From the NCBI GenBank assembly GCA_003453515.1, contig DMLD01000205.1, forward strand, positions 1 through 10,107: DNA of 10,107 bases, in the 5' to 3' direction. The first letter of the stretch is position 1. Each line of letters starts with the position of its first letter. A program made the position numbers and the translations under genes. The stretch is from Lachnospiraceae bacterium. GTDB lineage: Bacteria > Bacillota > Clostridia > Lachnospirales > Lachnospiraceae. Below, one piece after another: positions 6,292 through 10,107 of this stretch. Under the pieces are notes generated by a model. It worked only from the letters and a program-made list of their open reading frames with translations, made no database searches and was not told the origin of the DNA.

Positions 6292-6459
6292 ATGGAAGAG
6301 TTTTTGTCAGATGATGATCTGAGCACGCTTTTGGCTGATGATCCGGATGCGTTGGCGGGTGAGCTTGAGATCGAGGGTATGGAAGAAGCGATGGAGATGA
6401 GCGCGTCGAACCGTCGCTATGAAGAGATCATCAAGAAGCATTCGGGAGAAAACAATTAA
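6292..6459 (+). CDS. Small acidic protein of unknown function (55 aa)
   Basis: The frame encodes 55 residues starting MEEFLSDDDL and ending KKHSGENN. It has 17 Asp/Glu against 4 Arg/Lys, and the only basic patch is near the end (NRRYEEIIKK, about 40-49). There is no signal peptide and no membrane segment, so it should be cytoplasmic, and the even spacing of Leu, Met and acidic residues suggests helix. It is well supported as a gene. AAGGAGG (6276-6282) sits 9 bases before the ATG, there is a good promoter upstream (6180-6208), and its TAA abuts the GTG start of the next gene (TAAGTG), implying coupled translation. I do not recognise the family. The coupling suggests that it works with, or controls, the TcaA-like membrane protein downstream, which is inference. 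Confidence 0.75.
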   Translation: MEEFLSDDDLSTLLADDPDALAGELEIEGMEEAMEMSASNRRYEEIIKKHSGENN

Positions 6460-7617
6460 GTGGCTATGGCAAAGCAGCAAGGCAAAAAGGTAAGAAAAGG
6501 TGACGTCAGCCCCATCGTGAAGGTATTTTTCACGCTGGGTGTTCTGGCGATTATTTTATTTATCGGGTTATTTATATATGCAAGGATCAATTTTTCCGCC
6601 TCCGCAGTGATGGATGAATATGTGGAGAGCTTCATGAGAAAAAGTCCGTCGAGGATATTCCATACGCTGAACCTTCAGACCTCGACATTTATAACCTCAG
6701 AGAATCTGGACACCCTGCTTGTAAACAAAGCCGATTATCAGAAGATAACAGCCTACAGTCTTGTGAAGGTGGAGGAGACGTCTGAGAGGTGCCGCTACAG
6801 AGTAAGCTATATGGTGGGGAGGCTCACCTCCGATTTTGTACAGGAGCTTACGCTGAAAAAATACGACGACAGGTTCATGGGGATCTTTGACAGATGGTAC
6901 ATTGATTCATCGGATCTGGTCGCATACAATGTGACGGTACGTGTGCCGCTCGGAGCTTCTATATACGTGGACGGGATACGTCTTCCGGAGGATAAGCTTC
7001 GCAAAAAATCAGACAATGCGCAAGACTATGCGCTGGGAGATATGTTCATCGGAAAGCACGAGCTGGAGGTTGAGCTCGATGGGTTCAATTCGTATAAAAA
7101 TACATTCACTCTCGAGCCGCAAAACTACTACGATGAGCCTGTATATACTGTTACTCCGAGTCAGTTCAAGCCTGATGAGGGGTCTCAGGATGTGGTAAAA
7201 AAACTGGTCTCAAAGATCGTCCCGATCTATTACAATGATCTGCTGCAAAGGAGAAGCTTTGATTTCTTTACATCCGAGGTGGCGGTGGAGCTTCCATCAT
7301 ACGAATCCATGCGCAAGCAGTATGAGCTTATGAAGGAGGTGCATATCGAGACGCCCACGCATCTGATGTATGTGGATTTTCATTCGTTTAAATCCAAGGT
7401 CGCCTCCACGCTCTCTACGGACAACTGTTATGCGCTGCGAGTTGATACGACCGTTAAATACACCTCCGGTGCGACGGTGGTGCACGATGAGGAGTCAAGC
7501 CTAAAAACACTATCCGATGAGATCTCTCTTCGGAGCATTTTTCACTACAGTAACGGTCAGTGGTGGTTGAACGAGTCTGATATGTTTGGCAAGTTCATAA
7601 ACTATGTAAAAGAATAA
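6460..7617 (+). CDS. TcaA-like membrane protein with PEGA-like and NTF2-like domains
   Basis: The 385-residue protein starts with a short basic cytoplasmic tail and has one membrane helix (about 20-41), with the rest outside the cell. Residues about 45-150 form an alpha/beta domain (MDEYVESFMRK onward). A PEGA-like beta module follows (about 156-220: VRVPLGASIYVDG, then GKHELEVELDGFNSY). A C-terminal domain (about 243-385) ends in NGQWWLNESDMF, in the style of NTF2-like domains. This order resembles TcaA of staphylococci, linked there to wall-antibiotic response, but the N-terminal zinc ribbon of TcaA is absent here. I chose the GTG at 6460, which directly follows the small acidic gene. GGGAG (6444-6448) lies 11 bases upstream of it and 17 from the ATG at 6466. 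A role in envelope sensing or maintenance is inference; the architecture match is moderate. Confidence 0.75.
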   Translation: MAMAKQQGKKVRKGDVSPIVKVFFTLGVLAIILFIGLFIYARINFSASAVMDEYVESFMRKSPSRIFHTLNLQTSTFITSENLDTLLVNKADYQKITAYSLVKVEETSERCRYRVSYMVGRLTSDFVQELTLKKYDDRFMGIFDRWYIDSSDLVAYNVTVRVPLGASIYVDGIRLPEDKLRKKSDNAQDYALGDMFIGKHELEVELDGFNSYKNTFTLEPQNYYDEPVYTVTPSQFKPDEGSQDVVKKLVSKIVPIYYNDLLQRRSFDFFTSEVAVELPSYESMRKQYELMKEVHIETPTHLMYVDFHSFKSKVASTLSTDNCYALRVDTTVKYTSGATVVHDEESSLKTLSDEISLRSIFHYSNGQWWLNESDMFGKFINYVKE

Positions 7618-7629
7618 GGCAGCTAGTGA

Positions 7630-7658
7630 TTGACAAACATATCAAAATAATATAATAT
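7630..7658 (+). promoter_or_regulatory. Sigma-A type promoter for the PEGA lipoprotein gene
   Basis: TTGACA (7630-7635, perfect) is followed by overlapping -10 candidates: TATAAT (7651-7656, spacer 15) and TAATAT (7653-7658, spacer 17). The second gives ideal spacing and repeats the TTGACA-17-TAATAT form seen at 2923. The 5' leader to the gene start at 7779 would be about 110 bases, A-rich and without clear structure. Confidence 0.75.
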
Positions 7659-7778
7659 GGATTTGTGTGGGAGAAAAATAAGGGATTAGTTGAATATGAA
7701 TGTGGATTTAAAGCAGGGAGAAATTACTATAAATTGAAGAAAAAGTAGTGAGCATGGTATTATTAAAGGACATGATAT

Positions 7779-9143
7779 ATGTTTAGTGGAAAGATATCCG
7801 GTGGGCAAAATAATCATAAAAAAATCGGCTTGTTATTACAGCTGGTATTGCTGCTTGTAATAGTGTGTGTCAGTACGGCATGCGGCAAGAAAAAGAGTAC
7901 AACCACACCTGCGCCGAACTCCCAAGTGACATATGAGAAGGGGGCTGATCTGACAGGCGTTATCCGTGAGGTGGATACGGATGGCGAGATGGTGGCTGTC
8001 TACAATCCTGTCACTGAGACCGAGGAGACATTTTTATATACGAGCGGAACGTCCATACAGTCGAAAAACGGGACGGAGCTTGTGATGGATGAGGTACAGC
8101 CCGGGGAGGTCTACGATCTCTACGTGGATGATGTGGGGAGCGGTCTGACAAGGATGAGCGCCAAGGCCGATATCGTCGAGGAAGAGGATACACAGGTCTA
8201 CGTGGATCCGGACAAGCAGATGTTGACTGTTGAAGGAGTGAACTATGCGTACTCCGAGTTCATGGTAAGTCTCTCCGACGGAAAGAGGATCGACCCCATG
8301 GAGATCACCGCGATGGATGAGGTGACATTTCGCGGGGTGAGCGGCAAGGCGTTTTCACTGATCGTGACTAAAGGACACGGCTACATCGAGCCGATAGAGT
8401 ATGCCGATTTTGTCGGGGGAACACTGACCATCGAGGGAGAGTCGATATTGCCCGTGACGGAGGGGATGCTCATCACGGTGCCCGAGGGTGCGCAGACGCT
8501 CTCCATGAAAAACGGCGACCTGGCATCATCTGCAAGTGCAACGGTTGAGAGAAACAAGGTTGCGAAGCTCAACATGAAGGAGGGGATGACTCAGATCCCC
8601 GAAACTGCCAGAGCGTCGTTTCATATAAATCCCGAGGGGGCGGAGCTCTATATCAACGGCACCATGGTCGACTACTCAAAGCCTGTTCCGCTTTATTACG
8701 GACTGCACACGATAAAGGTCGTCCTTGAAGGATACAATACATATCTCGGAACGATAAGAGTACAGGATCCGGAGCCGTCGTTCAGGATCGATCTGGCAGA
8801 AGAGGTGGCGACGGTCGAGCCATCCGATGATACATCAGGCGAGAGTGAGAGCAACAGCTCAACTGTCACGGATGATGACGGCACCGTACAGGATCCGTCT
8901 GATGCCGAATATGATGTGGATAACAAGATAACCGTTTCTGCACCGAACGGTGCGAGTGTATACGTCAACGGTACATATAAGGGTGTAGCGCCGTGCTCGT
9001 TTACAAAGTGCATCGGCAAGATAACGCTTACCCTTCAACAGGAGGGCTATCAGACCAAGAGCTACAGTCTGGAGATCATAGACGATGGCGAGGATACGGC
9101 GTTGAGCTTTCCGGAGCTTGCAGCGGCAGGTCAGTCTGAATAA
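7779..9143 (+). CDS. Putative lipoprotein with two PEGA domains and a duplicated beta-rich N-terminal region
   Basis: The 454-residue protein has an N-terminal export signal: KK at 14-15, a hydrophobic core about 17-31, then VSTAC with the likely lipid-bearing Cys35. Its -3 residue is Ser, so the lipobox is not ideal. A short KKKSTTTPAP linker leads into two beta-rich segments (about 56-132 and 138-200) that look like diverged copies. A PEGA-like stretch lies near 222-267, and clear PEGA modules at 279-339 (NPEGAELYINGT, GLHTIKVVLEGYNTY) and 382-445 (PNGASVYVNGTYKG, QQEGYQTKSYSLEI) are split by an acidic Ser/Asp-rich linker (340-381). PEGA modules are extracellular and often found in wall or surface proteins; no enzyme motif is visible. 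AAAGGA (7765-7770) gives 8-base spacing to the ATG. It has its own promoter at 7630-7658. Cellular role unknown. Confidence 0.85.
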   Translation: MFSGKISGGQNNHKKIGLLLQLVLLLVIVCVSTACGKKKSTTTPAPNSQVTYEKGADLTGVIREVDTDGEMVAVYNPVTETEETFLYTSGTSIQSKNGTELVMDEVQPGEVYDLYVDDVGSGLTRMSAKADIVEEEDTQVYVDPDKQMLTVEGVNYAYSEFMVSLSDGKRIDPMEITAMDEVTFRGVSGKAFSLIVTKGHGYIEPIEYADFVGGTLTIEGESILPVTEGMLITVPEGAQTLSMKNGDLASSASATVERNKVAKLNMKEGMTQIPETARASFHINPEGAELYINGTMVDYSKPVPLYYGLHTIKVVLEGYNTYLGTIRVQDPEPSFRIDLAEEVATVEPSDDTSGESESNSSTVTDDDGTVQDPSDAEYDVDNKITVSAPNGASVYVNGTYKGVAPCSFTKCIGKITLTLQQEGYQTKSYSLEIIDDGEDTALSFPELAAAGQSE

Positions 9144-9179
9144 TAGTAAAAAATAACAGGTATAAAGGAGGGTTTAAAG

Positions 9180-10107
9180 ATGGATTACAAAGAGGTTTAT
9201 CAGTCGTGGCTTGACAATCCTTATTTTGACGATGCGACTAAGGATGAGCTTAAGTCGATCGCGGGAGACGATGCTGAGATCAAGGACAGATTCTATGCGG
9301 ATCTGGAGTTTGGGACCGCCGGGCTCAGAGGAGTGATAGGTGCCGGCATAAATCGTATGAATGTCTATACTGTTCGTAAAGCAACGCAGGGACTTGCCAA
9401 TTATATCATTTCTCAGAAGGGACAGGACAAGGGTGTAGCGATAGCGTTTGATTCGAGAAGGATGTCGCCGGAGTTTGCCGATGAGGCAGCCTGCTGTCTC
9501 GCAGCCAACGGGATAAAGGCATATGTTTTCGAATCGCTCAGACCGACCCCCGAGCTCTCATTTGCAGTCAGATACTTAGGCTGCATCTCGGGTATCAACA
9601 TAACAGCCAGCCACAATCCTCCGGAGTACAACGGCTACAAGGTTTACTGGGAGGACGGAGCCCAGATAACACCGCCTCACGACAAGGGGATCATGGATGA
9701 GGTCAGAGCCGTAACCGACTATGCATCGGTAAAGACAATGTCTGTTGACGATGCAAAGGCAAAGGGACTGTATGAGAAGATAGGTGCGAATGTAGACGAT
9801 CCTTACATGGCAGAGCTTAAGAAAAATGTTCTCCATCCCGAGTGCATCGAGCAAACTGCGAAGGATTTGAGCATAGTATATACACCGCTGCACGGAACAG
9901 GAAATCTTCCTGTCAGGAGAGTGCTGAAAGAGCTCGGATTCGAGAAGGTATATGTGGTACCCGAGCAGGAGCTTCCCGATGGCGAATTCCCGACGGTAAG
10001 CTATCCGAACCCCGAGGCAGCGGAGGCGTTTGAGCTCGCACTTAAGCTTGCGAAGGAGAAAAATGCGGACCTCGTGCTTGCGACGGATCCCGATGCGGAC
10101 AGGCTCG
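9180..10107 (+). CDS. Phospho-sugar mutase, phosphoglucomutase type, 3' end missing
   Basis: The frame runs from the ATG at 9180 off the window end, giving 309 of the roughly 570 residues usual for the family. Visible signatures are FGTAGLRG (44-51), TASHNP with the phosphorylated catalytic Ser144 (142-147), and DPDADR (303-308), whose three Asp bind the catalytic magnesium. YTPLHGTG (234-241) and RPTPELSFA (121-129) are also typical of the PgcA/PGM2-like branch. The enzyme interconverts glucose-1-phosphate and glucose-6-phosphate (or a related hexose/pentose phosphate) in the cytoplasm, feeding nucleotide-sugar and wall-polymer synthesis. A strong GGAGGG (9168-9173 region) lies close before the ATG. 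Only 36 bases separate it from the lipoprotein gene, with no terminator, so co-transcription is likely. Substrate preference cannot be fixed without the C-terminal phosphate-binding domain. Confidence 0.95.
   Translation, partial: MDYKEVYQSWLDNPYFDDATKDELKSIAGDDAEIKDRFYADLEFGTAGLRGVIGAGINRMNVYTVRKATQGLANYIISQKGQDKGVAIAFDSRRMSPEFADEAACCLAANGIKAYVFESLRPTPELSFAVRYLGCISGINITASHNPPEYNGYKVYWEDGAQITPPHDKGIMDEVRAVTDYASVKTMSVDDAKAKGLYEKIGANVDDPYMAELKKNVLHPECIEQTAKDLSIVYTPLHGTGNLPVRRVLKELGFEKVYVVPEQELPDGEFPTVSYPNPEAAEAFELALKLAKEKNADLVLATDPDADRL

Noticed and set aside
7696..7737. A 13-codon frame (MNVDLKQGEITIN) in the lipoprotein leader as a leader peptide
   Set aside because: There is no well-spaced ribosome binding site and no regulatory codon run; a frame this short is expected by chance.

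Overview
The window looks like chromosomal DNA from a Gram-positive Clostridia, most likely a Lachnospiraceae member. This rests on three things: AGA/AGG and ATA codon use at mid GC, strong GGAGG-type ribosome binding sites, and families typical of that group (DegV, QueT, a four-Cys TSCPD protein, a stand-alone FakA middle-like domain, PEGA lipoproteins). The genus cannot be set from the sequence. All twelve genes are on the + strand, and both ends of the window cut through genes. There is no sign of phage, insertion sequence, CRISPR array, rRNA or tRNA. The longest stretch without a gene is about 160 bases.

Left part (1-2926): the 3' part of a DegV/FakB-like fatty-acid-binding protein gene is followed by a close three-gene set. 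This encodes QueT (S component of an ECF transporter for queuosine precursors), a membrane-anchored VanY-type D,D-carboxypeptidase, and a PlsC-type acyltransferase whose TTG start overlaps the carboxypeptidase stop. A near-consensus promoter sits across the acyltransferase stop codon and begins the next block.

Middle part (2923-6171): a single-pass membrane protein of unknown function comes first. It is followed by two hairpins, an HD-domain CCA-adding enzyme, a 96-residue stand-alone domain resembling the middle part of fatty-acid kinase FakA, a GNAT acetyltransferase and a small TSCPD protein.

Right part (6172-10107): a second strong promoter drives a leader and a 55-residue acidic small protein. 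The latter is joined end to start with a TcaA-like membrane protein carrying one PEGA-like module. A third promoter drives a lipoprotein with two further PEGA modules, then a phospho-sugar mutase (phosphoglucomutase type) cut by the window end.

Most of the window is housekeeping and envelope genes. The parts most worth a second look are the small acidic protein with the TcaA-like/PEGA pair (a possible envelope module), the FakA-like domain without a kinase in a window that also has DegV and PlsC, and the 6209-6291 leader, which carries pieces resembling a cobalamin riboswitch without its core.
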